Assembly (NCBI RefSeq): GCF_000247815.1
Contig: NW_004775927.1
Coordinates: 439,223 to 503,222, forward strand
Reading direction: 5' to 3'
DNA from: Ficedula albicollis
Taxonomy: Eukaryota > Chordata > Aves > Passeriformes > Muscicapidae
DNA: 64,000 bases
Position 1 is the stretch's first letter. Each line of letters starts with the position of its first letter. Positions 13,166 to 30,157 of the stretch are shown piece by piece. Below the pieces are notes generated by a model, which saw nothing but the letters and a program-made list of their open reading frames with translations, had not been told where the DNA came from and ran no database searches. The position numbers and the translations under genes are program-made.

Positions 13166-15359
13166 AGAGGAAGGGCACATATCAGAGGATGTGGAGGTGT
13201 CTGAGAAAAAAACTGTTGCAAAATTACTCCCTTTTAACAACTAACAATTTCAGATTCTTAAGGGTGAAGACAGATTTCCTAGCCCCTCATGCCATTACTA
13301 GAGTCACGGGAATGCCCCTGTAAGTCATAAAACTACAGGAGATGATGCAGTGAGAAAAGATCACCAGATCATATGAAAATCACACAATTATGTCCTGAAG
13401 TTAGAGTTCCTCTGTACCCAGGCAGTTAGGACTGCCCGGCAGGAAAGATGCATACTCTGTAAGTCTCAAATATTTCAATACCACCAAGGTGGCTCAGTAC
13501 TTCAGTGACAGATAACAAGAGACCCTAAATGTTCCGTGATAATTTAATGTCTTTTCTTCTCAAGAAATCTTACTTCCACAATGTGAACACAAGCAGCGTG
13601 GCAAACAGATGACAATCACAATGAACTCAAAGTGTAGGAAAACAGAAGACAGTCTTTTGAATTGCTGAGTGTTTGTGTTTTTTTTAACCTGACAGGTACA
13701 GTCAACCTTGTCAGAGTTTTCTGCAGCCAAAATGCAGCCAGCCATTTGTTACATTTCTTCTGTGTGTTCCTTTATCAACCTGCTACATTCCAGTTGAATA
13801 CCATTCTAGGCACCTATATTTAATTGCATCAGACTTTTTTCCTTCCTGCTTGAAACTGACATGAAGCCCAGGAAAACTCAGTTCACAATCTCCTCACACT
13901 GTTAAAATTGCACATTGATACATTAAACAAGTTCTCTGAAGAGCTATGCAGGATGGTCAACAATAATTTCTCCGATGGACTGAGATCCAGCTTCAGAAAA
14001 TGCCACATTTGAAAAGGGAGCGGGGTGGTGGGGGGGGGAAATAAAGAAAATAAGGTAGTTGACATGAAATAACTCCCACAGTGATCCGTCAAGCCATCCA
14101 TGTTCACATTCTTCAGCTCCAGACACTCTCAGAATGAAACACTTGTCTCAGGATCAGAAATTTTCCCTTTTACTAGGCATTGAAAAAAGAAATGTCTGGT
14201 TCAGAGGCCAAGGTTAATAAAGTTCAGCCTGATGTGAGAAGGCTGCTCATGCCTCACACAGAACAATTTGGGTTTTAATATCATTTAGCCCTATGCTTCC
14301 TGACACGGTAAGTGAAGGAACCCTCAGCAATCCTTGTCCTCAAGCCACATCTCTCACAGTACTGACATCTCTCACAGTACTGCACAGTAGCAGTCAGTAC
14401 GACTGGCTACACAGAGCCGTAATTATCTCGCCTCCCTCCTGTGTAGGCAAGATCATCTTCCCTTTCTTCCCCTTGAGGTTTTTCTGAGCAGCTTACAGCT
14501 ATCGGTCCACACAGCTGCAGTCTGGGACACTCCACTGAACCCAAGTGTTATGGACACAACTAGCAACAGACGTGGAGGAAAAGCCCTGCTGAATCTCCAA
14601 GCTCAAAATCCAAACACTTTTGACTCACAAGAGAAACCAGATCATCTGGGCTGATGGAGTGCAAACCAGTGAGTCCAAGTAGGCTGGAGCATACTGCATT
14701 GTTATGTTAGCATGAAGTGCAGTTTTCTTTCCTACTATTGTTTTCAGAAAAACAGTGTCATAATAGATAGACCTAGGGAGAGCTGTGCATTTTTCAGCTG
14801 CACAAAACACTCCAAAGTGCATGTTTTCTGTTTGACAGCCCTTCTCTCCCGATCTCTTCACCCATCAAACTTCTTTCCAAAACAAACACCCCTTCATTCC
14901 GTTACAATAATACATTCTTTTTATACACACATCATGAATGTAAGAAGGACTGGGAGAGACCTATGAGCTGTGGATGCCAATATCCTGCAATCACACACAC
15001 ATCTTCACAAATATATCATTCTCTGTCTTGAAAGCAGGCATTTTTTCCTGGCCATCTATGTATTGGAAAGCCATTACAGGGTAGCCTACTCTTAATAGAG
15101 CCTCTTTAATTCCAGGTAACACTGTTTTCTTCACTTGCCTTTTCTTGCGCTAGATTTATCTTTCAGTTGTAATACCATCAACCTTGATGAATAGACATTT
15201 GAAGTATTTTCAGATGCCATTTTTATCTGCTCTTGTTCTGCCACCCTGAATGATTAAAAGGACATAGGCTTTTCTTAGGTGACACATTCTCCATCCTGTT
15301 GTTTTTCCAGTCTGCCTGGTAGGGTACACTCTTTTCCCTATCAGTCCCATTTTCAATTA
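13166..15359. other. Intergenic sequence
   Basis: No gene is recognised. It holds an exact 18-bp tandem duplication (acatctctcacagtactg) at 14,347-14,382 and a short poly-G run near 14,028-14,038. Confidence 0.45.
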
Positions 15360-15560
15360 GGATTTTTGGACACGGGTGACCAGGTTTGTGCTCACTATTC
15401 CAGGCAAGGTCTCACCAATGCCTTGTACAATGGCAGCAATACTTCCCTGTTTCTACAGCAAATGCCTGTCCAGACACATCCCATATCACATTTATCTTTT
15501 TCATGGCTGTCTCCCACTGGCACATCGAGCCTACCTAGAACTCCTAGCTGCTTCTCCTCT
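15360..15560 (-). mobile_element. Possible ancient CR1/L3-like fragment
   Basis: The order of landmarks ccaggcaaggtctcaccaat, acttccctgtttct, ttcatggctg and gaactcctagctgcttctcc resembles the ORF2-end region of old CR1/L3 elements in minus sense. It is strongly diverged and the boundaries are approximate. Confidence 0.5.
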
Positions 15561-18153
15561 GTCATTTCCAGATGATGTGCACCTGTGAAACTTGGTAAAG
15601 CAGAAGGGTCAGCTGCACAGAGGACTGCTCCTACTGCACCTCTTTATTTAAGACTGCTCAGAGAAAGGAGGAGGCATAAGTAAGTCTGAAACAGCTGTCA
15701 CAGCAGTTGTTACAGTCAGTAAAATCCTGTGAATGTTTCCCATTCCCAATCACTGAGCAACTCCTGAGAGCAAGACCAAGCCACAAGCAAGAGCATCTTT
15801 GGAGCACTGAACACCAGCTTCATGAAGGGTCTCAGTGGGGAAGGAAAAAGTGAGAAAATATCATTGGAGTCACACACAACCTGCAAGAAACCGTAAAACT
15901 GATATGATGCAGAGAAGCTATTCTAATTATTCTTAAAAGCTTGGATGAAATAAGCTAATTTACAATGGAGGTGGGATTTTTTTTATTCAGGCAAAGACAT
16001 GTGCACAGGTAAATGGGAGGATGACATTAACATTGCTTTAGAAAAAATATTCTCATTGAAATATTAACTTTGCTGCTCACAAGATTCTAAAATGAGCAGA
16101 TTTTTTTCGATAATATTGCTTCATGTGTTGGAGGCAAGAAAGCCTGGTAACTATCCTCATTCTTTCAGCTGCTATCTTTTTGTTAGGTGTCCAGACACAC
16201 CATCATTAATCTCACAAGAGGATTCATGCTTATTTATTCTAAAATGAGTGCAAATTGGACTTCATACCGAATACCTTAAAGCCATGCTGAAACACAAGAC
16301 AGTCTATTATCTTTGTATCATATATTTTTTTCTCCCCACTCTAGTAGAAGACTGACAGTTTATAACACAGCAGTGTGACTGCCTCATTTGCACATTTACA
16401 GTGCTTGATAAAGAGTTGAAATGCTTGATTCCCCAGAGGTCCTCCTTGTTCTTTTCCCAACAGAAAATGCCTCCCTATATTTCAATACAGCTGTGACAAA
16501 TTTTTCAAAATAATGGATAGCTAGCCTTTAGATAATGCCTTTCATGAAGAAGAACATAAAAACACTTTACACAGGGCTCATGCAAATAATTTACTAGGTG
16601 CCAGGCAGCACAGAGCACAGGCTGGAATCAGAAGCAGAGCAACCCATTCCACGTACCACCTCCTGCCCATGCTCCTGGGACCAGGGTTGTCCTTAATTAC
16701 CATTTTTTCATCAAATGTGTTCTAAACTATGGTAAAAAAAAATCAAGACAGAATTGCAGAAACCTCTTGAAGCTGAACCTCTAAGCCATACCGGACAGAC
16801 AGTACATTAAAACATGCAGCTAAAATTACATCCTGCTTTTGCTCAGGGAATGAGGTAACACTTTTGACCATCAAATCAAACTCTTTTCTCCCAGTGTTAA
16901 TAGTATTGTCTAAACCCTTACTTCTAATTGCAGGTGTACCACCTATTCTCATTTATGGCATTAGTGTGGACTGCGCTATGGCACATTTGTTATAAAATTC
17001 TACAAGTATAATGACAATAAACCCAAGAAAATTACTTCTTCAAGCACCAGCATAGGGGTATTTCTTAAAGACAGATTTGATTGAAAGGTAGAGATTAGCT
17101 TAAAATTCCTCCACTCCTTCTTTTATTTGAATATGAAAAGGAAGTGTAATACAGATGCTTACCTTGATATGACTTTAAAAGACAGTTAGGGTCAATATAC
17201 TGACTGTAGAACAGCAGAAATTTTTAAAAAAATCCTTAAATATTTGTACTTACTCATTTTACCCTTCAGATGCTTCAGATGCTAAATCCAAGCCACAGAA
17301 GCAGAAGTAACCAACCACTAGACAGTCCTTCCTCTTAATTTGTACACAGTGCATATGATTTCAGAGGTTAATCTCTCCCAAAAAGAGGAAAAATATATTT
17401 CTGGAATGTTTTAGAACATAACCACATGAATCAAAGTGACCCCACAGAAGAGCTTCTTTGCACTCCATGGCAGGTTTATGGACATGTTGTAAATGTCAGA
17501 CTACACCATTTTTAATAATAAAAAAAGACACTATAATACTGTTTCCTTGTAACTGGGACAGAAAATCATTTGGTAAGAGTAAGAACATTTATTGGTTTTG
17601 ACATAAAAATTTCTTGCTGTGCAGTGGAAACACTGTAGTCCAAATACTGGAAGAAACGTGAAATCTCAAGGGCTATGTTCAGTAACTCTTGGTTCAAAAG
17701 CAGATGTGGCAGGTGCATTATTTAAGAGCTTGTCAGAGATGATCTTCTACAGCACACCACTCCAGGATTCATCTCCTACTATGTCTGGGAAGGGCATTCT
17801 CATGTAAATATATGGCAGAACTGGCTGGCTGCACATCAAGCCCAAACTGCTCAATTCTCTTCAACTGTGGTCACTGCAACACACTAGAATCAGAAAAGCT
17901 CTCTAATACTGAAGGCAAATACCCTCCTGCACACCATGTGAGAGCAGCTCTTGGATGAGCTGTTCAGAGTGCATTTGCTCTGTAAAATTCAAAGCGGCAT
18001 TCTTCTCAGTTGCCATTCTTCTAAAGATGTTCTAAAGTGTTCTTGAATTGCAGTATGCAGTGTCAATTTGGTGCCACAAACAGGTAGTACATTCAACATA
18101 AATGAGAAACAATGCAGCCCAAGTTCTGCTTTTAATTTCTTGCACATGAAGAA
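15561..18153. other. AT-rich intergenic sequence
   Basis: I see no gene, RNA gene or clear repeat before the ATTCT array. Confidence 0.45.
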
Positions 18154-19085
18154 ATTCTATTCTATTCTATTCTATTCTATTCTATTCTATTCTATTCTAT
18201 TCTATTCTATTCTATTCTATTCTATTCTATTCTATTCTATTCTATTCTATTCTATTCTATTCTATTCTATTCTATTCTATTCTATTCTATTCTATTCTAT
18301 TCTATTCTATTCTATTCTATTCTATTCTATTCTATTCTATTCTATTCTATTCTATTCTATTCTATTCTATTCTATTCTATTCTATTCTATTCTATTCTAT
18401 TCTATTCTATTCTATTCTATTCTATTCTATTCTATTCTATTCTATTCTATTCTATTCTATTCTATTCTATTCTATTCTATTCTATTCTATTCTATTCTAT
18501 TCTATTCTATTCTATTCTATTCTATTCTATTCTATTCTATTCTATTCTATTCTATTCTATTCTATTCTATTCTATTCTATTCTATTCTATTCTATTCTAT
18601 TCTATTCTATTCTATTCTATTCTATTCTATTCTATTCTATTCTATTCTATTCTATTCTATTCTATTCTATTCTATTCTATTCTATTCTATTCTATTCTAT
18701 TCTATTCTATTCTATTCTATTCTATTCTATTCTATTCTATTCTATTCTATTCTATTCTATTCTATTCTATTCTATTCTATTCTATTCTATTCTATTCTAT
18801 TCTATTCTATTCTATTCTATTCTATTCTATTCTATTCTATTCTATTCTATTCTATTCTATTCTATTCTATTCTATTCTATTCTATTCTATTCTATTCTAT
18901 TCTATTCTATTCTATTCTATTCTATTCTATTCTATTCTATTCTATTCTATTCTATTCTATTCTATTCTATTCTATTCTATTCTATTCTATTCTATTCTAT
19001 TCTATTCTATTCTATTCTATTCTATTCTATTCTATTCTATTCTATTCTATTCTATTCTATTCTATTCTATTCTATTCTATTCTAT
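18154..19085. repeat. (ATTCT)n pentanucleotide microsatellite, 932 bp
   Basis: About 186 perfect ATTCT units without interruption, flanked by gaa on the left and atatttttatttc on the right. The long YSILF-type reading frame is a by-product. This is the same unit as the expanded SCA10 repeat in human ATXN10, although the locus is unrelated. Confidence 0.98.
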
Positions 19086-21284
19086 ATTTTTATTTCATTT
19101 TAATTTTCTTTCACAACATAAACCCTTGAGTAGAAACTAGTCACATGAGGATTTCAGTTGGAATGATCAGAAATAAACACAGTAGTAACAGAAGCATTTA
19201 TTTGTGCCAAGGACGTAGCATATATTTGTAGAATATAGTCTAGGCATATTTAGCCCTGCATAGCTATCTTTCTGTTTCTCCCACACACCTATCAACGTTT
19301 CAGGAAGAAGGAATTTTATATGTGCATCAAGTGCCAGAGTTCAGTGCAATACACAAAATCCAATTTGAACTACTCCAGTACAGACTTAAAATCCCTCAAA
19401 CATGAAAATCATGGCTGGTAAAGTAAATTTTACTTTCTTTTTATGTAATGGATTAGCTTAAGAAATAGGAGAGAGAAATCACTTTTGGCTGAAAACAAGC
19501 AGAGAAATAAAATTTAAAGTTGCGTTTCTTTAGAAAACACTGGTTTGATAGGAAGTGTTCCATTTACATGTACCTATACTGGCCAGTCAGAAACCACATA
19601 AAAATTAAAAAGAAATGTCTTTCTTAATCTAAATAAGATTTTAAAGGAAAGAATCCAGATAAATAGATAGTTGTACTTGAATTTGGAGTGCGTTTGCCGT
19701 AAGTTTGTGGCACAAACACATCTGCATCAAAACACTTTACACAAAATAGTGCTGTGCAGTTGCAAACAAAACTAATGAATGAAGAAAGGAAGGTGACCCT
19801 ATGTATGCATAAATGAAAAACAGAAAGTAGCTCTGTACCGTCTCTCACTTGCACTCAGCCCTGAAGAGGAAAAAATCAGGATGACTACACATTTAACGGC
19901 AGTAATCCTGGATTAAAGAATTTGATTCCAACACTGTTTACAAGCCATCAATACAAACATTAATAAGCAGATATATGGCAGGCTGCTTCAGAAGCACATT
20001 ACTTTGCTGTCAAAACTAGCTCTGTTACAAATTCAGGTGTATGCAATGTTTCATTCTTTTTAAAGGAATGCTTTATCTTAGATGTTTTAAGTAATCTCAT
20101 ACCTGAACTACTACATAAAAATAAGATGTTCTCTCAAAACGTTAAGCAGGAGGTTTCTCTTTTTTTAGTAAATGGTGTACACCCTAGCCTTTTATATTTT
20201 TAATGGCTTTGAAAACACAAGGTGTCTTCAATATGTTTATAACCAGTAAATTTTTATTTCTTCAGACAAGAGTAAATATTAACAGAAAGTATCTGTAGCA
20301 TGTTTACTTTTATGCAGCATTACTGCATTAAGTAGCACAGTACCTTAGTACAAGTGAAACCTTACATTATTCTGGGAGAAATCTGGAAAACTCTTCACTG
20401 TTAACTTTAAGGAACTGATAGCTCTGAGAGAAACCTGCCTCTACACTCTCCTCCAACAAGTATTATGTAATCACTGAGAGTACAAGTAAATTACTTCATC
20501 AACTTACGTCTTGTTTTGACATTTCAAGAAAACCCAAAATATTTCTAAGCTTGGGTTCATGTACCAGCAGTCACCACAGGCTGGCATATCATGACAGGCT
20601 TGCATGCTTGGGGATTTCCACCATGCACAGCATCATTTCAGAAATGGGTCACAGAAAAACAAAATTCAAATTTTCTCTTGGATTTCTTCCATTTCCTTTT
20701 TTCCTGTTGTAGACAACATAACTCCTCCCACTGCCACCCCGCTCCAGCAGTGCATCAATTAACGTGCCATAGCTCACTTTAACTTGTGTTCATTAACTCC
20801 ATGGAAGCTGGGCTAAATCTTTGATTTACACCCAAACGCCAGTGAGTGAAGTCTGTCTGTGAGCACGAACTTTAGGTCCGGATGAGGAAACCCGGATGTG
20901 ATGCTGCAGGGACCCCTCCCAAATCCTGCTGAGCTCCACATCCTCACTGGGCATGTGAGCAGTAATGGTCCTCAACTTCACTCTCTCCCAAGGTATGGGA
21001 AAACACAGGTATGTCAGACGGGAAACAACAAAACGGGGAAGCGGCAAACCCTTGACAGGCGAAGCCTGATGCCTCCCATGCTCAGAATTAGTGCAGTCAG
21101 GTAACGTGAGAAACTATAAATTCACAGGTTTCACTATCTCAGCTGAAACTCTACATTGTGTTTCAGTGGCAAAACCACAAGTATCTGTAGTGATATGTTC
21201 TGTGACTGAACGGCTGCACGTGTGACTGAGATTATCACATGCACCACAGTGAGGGAGGAGGAAAAAAAAGAGAAAAATGCATCT
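19086..21284. other. Sequence between the ATTCT array and the inferred TLE4 3' end
   Basis: No coding potential is recognised. Part could belong to a longer TLE4 3' UTR, since another minus-strand AATAAA occurs near 20,254. This is not resolvable from sequence alone. Confidence 0.4.
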
Positions 21285-21299
21285 TAGAAGTTACTTATG

Positions 21300-21305
21300 T
21301 TTAAT
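21300..21305 (-). promoter_or_regulatory. Candidate distal poly(A) signal of TLE4
   Basis: This is an ATTAAA hexamer in TLE4 sense, followed within 60 nt by a T-rich run (ctctttttttcc) and then a GT-rich stretch (ctgtggtgcatgtg). This is a plausible distal cleavage site. Confidence 0.35.
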
Positions 21306-22593
21306 GCTTAAAAGTCTGAATGCACAAACAATAATCTACCATTATAGAAGTACTGGTGGTCAATACAATGCATTAGAACTATGTACAATGACACAGTTTA
21401 GTATCAAAATCTTTCTACAATGTAGAGTATTACGAAACTGTTAATGACATCAAACACTAAGCACTTAAGACACCATTTTTTGCTACCACATTTGGAACTT
21501 CAATAAACAGTCCATTTTAACTTGCAGCATCAATCCATTTCTAGTATGAAATTAAGTAATTTTCTACTTATACAATAAGATTTATCTACACGGGTCTCTT
21601 GATTTTGATCCATAGCAGCAAAGGCACTGTACATCAGCAGATCCACAGACTTAAAGATTTCTTTTTAAAGCATTCAAAAAAAAAAAAAAAAGTCACAGAT
21701 CATAGTTTAACAGCAACAACAACAACATAAAAAGATAACACGTTGTCTCTGGCACAATGGCTCAGTCTGCGTCCGTTTTAGGGACATCCAATCAAGACAT
21801 GGATTGAACTGCTGGCGAACAAAGCAAGTCCTTATCCCAATGAGAATCCATTCCTTTTTGTATGTCGGAATGAGTACTATTGTTAATCCTACCTCAGAGG
21901 TCATTGCTTTTTTGTAGTTTGTATATTGGTAGGCATCCATTCTTATTTCAGTGCAGTTTCCAAAGAACATATCAAATATTTTTCATAATCTCTTGTAATT
22001 GAAAAATTGCCCAAAGACACATATCCCCATTTTCAAGGAAACGTTGCAAAAGTTTCCAGAAGTAACAAAGGTGATTCTTTGAGGCAACTTATTGTACTCT
22101 CTACAATATAACAAAGAGAGGTGTTTATATTAAAAAACCTAACTTGACACCAAAATGCTTTATGTTTATCAACAGAAAAGCATTGAGAACAAATCTGTAC
22201 ACAAGATGCTATATTAACATTGCAAATATATAAATTAGCACATTCTTACTTAAAGTGAATTTAATTTAGATGTGAACTGAATTTGCCATTCATCACAGGC
22301 ATGTAGATCACTGGCTACAGTTTGCAATTTCCTAAGTTTCCAAGACTGTCTAAAATAGTTAAGATACAGCATCTTCCCACCAAATAATTATACTGTAATA
22401 ACACTTAGAGGTCTCATCCAAGAACAGGACTAAAAAATATAACAAAGTTTATTTTTTTAAATAGAAACTACAAGTCTATTTAGTGTAATTTTAACTATCT
22501 CCTGAACATCCTTCTCCAAGATCCCCAATTTATCCACCTGCAAAAACACAAGTATATGATGCATCTTTCAAAACTAAAGCCGGGCCAGACAGC

Positions 22594-22599
22594 TTTATT
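22594..22599 (-). promoter_or_regulatory. Candidate proximal poly(A) signal of TLE4
   Basis: This is a canonical AATAAA in TLE4 sense, the first one after the stop once the poly-C run is discounted. A GT/T-rich stretch (cttgtgtttttgc in TLE4 sense) follows about 40-50 nt downstream, as expected for a cleavage site. Confidence 0.4.
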
Positions 22600-22858
22600 T
22601 AGTCAGTTCATTGTTAGAAAGCCTTTTTTAAACAAAATAAATACATTACAGCTATAATACATAATTGAAGAGCCAAGGTCACCATTAAGTATGCTTATTC
22701 CATTTTCTTCCAAGTAGATATCTGACAATTTGGTATCACAAGTTCTTAATGAACATTCACAAATCAATAGCAAGTTAAAAAGGTAAAAATAAATTCTACA
22801 ACTGTGATGAGCGTTTAAGTTTTCAGCTAAGAAAAAAAAAAAAAAAAGGAATATACAG

Positions 22859-23648
<790 letters not shown>

Positions 23649-23713
23649 AAAAAAAAAAGGAATATACAGCAAAGTGCTAGGAGAAGGAGTTCTGTCTGCA
23701 TTCAGATTTGTCT

Positions 23714-25508
<1,795 letters not shown>

Positions 25509-25725
25509 TCAAGGAATACACCTTGAAAAGAAACAGATGATCATAACAACAAAGCATCCACACATATCCAAAGAATGTAAGAAATAACATTTTCATCTAG
25601 TTGCACTACGATGTTCTATCACAAAATAAGCAGAATATAGAAAAAAGCAGTCAGAGTTTTTTAAATAAACTTAATACTTAAATTTAATACCTAATTTTTA
25701 ACTACAATCTGTAGTTTAATAACTA

Positions 25726-25959
<234 letters not shown>

Positions 25960-26566
25960 TTAGCACAGCACATGCTTCAATCAGTAAAGGAATGAGCTCG
26001 AGATATTCAAAACTGACCCTTGCTACACTGTTAGCACTATGCAAACTCACAGTTTTGGTCTACTGCAGTCTGAAAAACATGATAATCCAATTACTACAGT
26101 AATCAAGATAAATTTGTTCATGCAAACACAGCTGCAAAACTATGCTATTAAATGTCATTAAAACTGCAATAGTGAAGTACTGAATCAAACTATAAAAGTT
26201 AATGTCCACGCTTATCTGACAGCTTTTAGAAATGTTTTCATAAAATATTTTTGAACTAGCATCTACAGAAATGGCAACAGATTGCAGACAGGGACATTTT
26301 AATCTGGCACTTGTTTCATAAAACTGATTCTCCATTACTCTCATGGGAGAGGTACTAATCTGTCAAACAGTCATAATCCAGACAGACATTTAGCTGCCAC
26401 AAGAAAAAATGAACAAAAATGAGAGTATGGAATATGAGACTAAGTGAAAAATTCTCTGTAGTTCTTCTTGAGACTGTTTCTTTTGCTTATAAAGAAAAAA
26501 AAATTAAAAATCTTTGTCTGCTTTTAAAAACTATGAGAAAATTTTGTTAACATGCCAAAGGTTCTA

Positions 26567-26743
<177 letters not shown>

Positions 26744-27587
26744 TCAGTACATTTTGGGCAATAACACAAAATACCTTCTTCCAGTCCCTCAGCTGTTACT
26801 TAGATTCCAATAGCAATCCCAGACTAATAGAAACTCTGGTACAATCATGTGAGTTTTTTGATGAATTCATGATGCAATCAGGCTAGACAGCTAATGTGAT
26901 TTCAAAAGGAATGCTTTAAAAGAGCCAGGTACTCTGGAAATCTTTGCTGCTGGCTGTGTGATACCCACTCCTCAACTTAAAATAGTTATTCTCTCCAGAA
27001 GACTGTAGCATGAAAAGCGAAATTACCTTAGTTTAAGAAAAATGTGCAGACCACTGAAGTTAAAAAAAAAAACAAAAACACTCTAAATGGCAACATCAGT
27101 TAGTAAAAGCCTGGTTTTACATTTAACACTGATATTACGTGTAACAACATATACACAGGGCAGTGCCCAGAGAGGATCCGTGGGCACCAGCCTGTACTCC
27201 TGAAAGGCTAAGTCTGCAATGCAGTAATTTACACATGCCTTTACCCAAGACATATTTGCTGGATCTCTTATTAAAGAGATTAGAGTAAGAGCAGCATATT
27301 GCATTGAAAAAAAGAAAATCATCTGTTCAAGGAAGCTACAGCAGTATTGACATCAGCTGATATTTAGGGAACTATAGTTATGGTCTGATCAAAAGGCCTG
27401 GAATGACGAAACTCTCAAACCTATAAGTAATTATAGACAATTTGTCAAGGCATTGCCATGCCTATGCTGAACAACAAAATACCGGAAGCATCTATGCATG
27501 GAGAAAATAGAATATATAAGCAAAAGCACATTTGTGGCTGCATCTAAATAATCCTTCAGAACCAGATGATCAACTTTGGTCGACCTA

Positions 27588-27854
<267 letters not shown>

Positions 27855-28874
27855 TCAAGAGATTACTCATGAGGAAAGAAAACAGCATTAACATGAGAGC
27901 AGAAATCCATAAAAGTATTGTATTCCCTCCTGGTTTTAATGAGCCATTTATACTTATGACAATGATAAAGTGTATTAATGCCAGAAAATTACATGACATT
28001 AGGGAAGTACTTCAACTTGATCTACAAAATTCAGCAGTGAGAGATATTTAATCTTAATTAGCATCAAAATGCAAAGACCTGAACCCAGCCCAAAACAATT
28101 CAAGATAGCTGAATTTGACAGCTGGTGTAGAAAGTTGTATTTTCATACTCTGTTTATTTCAGCACATTAACCTCTCAGCATGGGGGAGTACCAAATTCCC
28201 CGCACACTTTCCCCCTTCCCATTCCAGTGAGACTTGCTGCCACCATATAGGGGATGTCAGAGGAAAATATTTGGGCAATTTTCCTCCTTTGTGTAGCAAC
28301 TTGTGTAGCAATTCATTGTAAGTCTACACGTGCTGCATAGTTCTCATTTTACTGCCTCTGTAACAAGCAGCATCATCTTACCAAGAACTGGTAAATGACA
28401 AGAGAAAAGCTGCTAACAATAGTTCATCTTGTTTGCACATTCAAATAATTTGTGCATAACACTCAGGCATATTTTTAATTGCCACATTAAGACAGGTCAA
28501 TGCATTTATACACATACACAGACACGAAATATTTGACACAATACCCAAATATTCGTAGAGAATACAGCTGCAAGAGAGCAATTTTTAGCATGATAGGGTA
28601 TCAACAAGCTGTAAGGTTGCCAGCAAATGTCAAAGTTTATAAACGATATTTGCTGTGCTGCCTTTGATCTTTCCTCCTACCACAGTTTTAGGATATTAAA
28701 AATGTTTTGGTTCTTTGTGGGGGGAAAAAACCCACAAGTATGGTGAGGAACGTATTTCAACCTCACCTCTAATAGAAACAACAGAATCACAAACGCAATA
28801 CCAACCTGTGATACCATGACAGAAACCAAATACACACTTGCCCTTTACACCTCAGTGGTATCACTGCAATCTTA

Positions 28875-29189
<315 letters not shown>

Positions 29190-29300
29190 TTAAGGGGGTG
29201 ATTTAAAGAATTTTAATTTAAGCCTGTTTAAGGAAAACGAATCAAACGTCCTTCTACTGCAGGTATTCAGGTTGTGTGCTCAGATGCATTTTTTCACAGA

Positions 29301-29420
29301 TATTTCACAGAATATTCTGAGCTAGAAGGGACCCTCAATGATCATGAAGTCTTAAGTGAATGGTGATATGGGGACTGACCACCACATTAGCACCATGCTC
29401 CACTCAACTGGAGTTGAGGT
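29301..29420 (-). mobile_element. CR1 3' fragment in TLE4 intron
   Basis: The tail-proximal landmark cacagaatattctgagctag followed by aagggaccctcaatgatcat and attagcaccatgctcc indicates a short CR1 3' end. It is inserted in the same orientation as TLE4 and is diverged. Confidence 0.65.
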
Positions 29421-30000
29421 ATCAGGTATTTTAATAATGTAAGGAAAAAACATTTATTTATCTATAGCATGGCCCTCAAAGCAAATACATAGATGCTCAG
29501 CTTTAAATGTGAAAAGTCAAGCACCAATCAAATGAGCTTTTACAACTCACATTATGATGGTTTCTGGCATGAGTGAGGCTATGTGACACCACTCTTAATT
29601 TTGGATGGGGATATCACTGCATGCAGAGAAGGGAAGGCAGGTCGGGTCAGGGCCCCTGGAAGACAGAAATAGTTGGCTGGTTGCTGCCAGAGCATGGTGG
29701 GTAGCTGCGTGCCAGGGGACATTTGGCTGCTCGCTTTACTGACTCTTATGTGGCAGCTCCAGCTGGACTGCTGCCAGTCTGTCCCAAATGTACTCTGGGT
29801 CCCAGGCCCCTTGAGCAAAACTGCTCAGAACTGTACCTAAGGGTGCAGCGAAACCTCCACCAGCACTGAGGAGTTAAGTCCTCAAGGCACAGTTGCTGAC
29901 AGCTGACATGACAGACCAGCTAAAATGCAGGGCAATGGAATTTTTTGTTTTGTGGGCTGTTTTGGGTTTGGCTTTTTTTTTTTTTTTTTTGGTGGAATCG

Positions 30001-30157
<157 letters not shown>

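Noticed and set aside
18154..19085. Idea that the ATTCT array grew from a CR1 tail (ATTCTATG-type repeat)
   Set aside because: No CR1 body is recognisable on either side of the array, so the link is unsupported.
18068..19129. 353-residue YSILF-repeat frame resembling a membrane protein
   Set aside because: Translation of the ATTCT microsatellite. A 5-bp unit gives a 5-residue peptide repeat in every open frame.
21707..21970. 87-residue minus-strand frame ending in a Cys run
   Set aside because: It lies in the probable TLE4 3' UTR. The Cys run comes from a TGT/TTG simple stretch and no family similarity is recognised.
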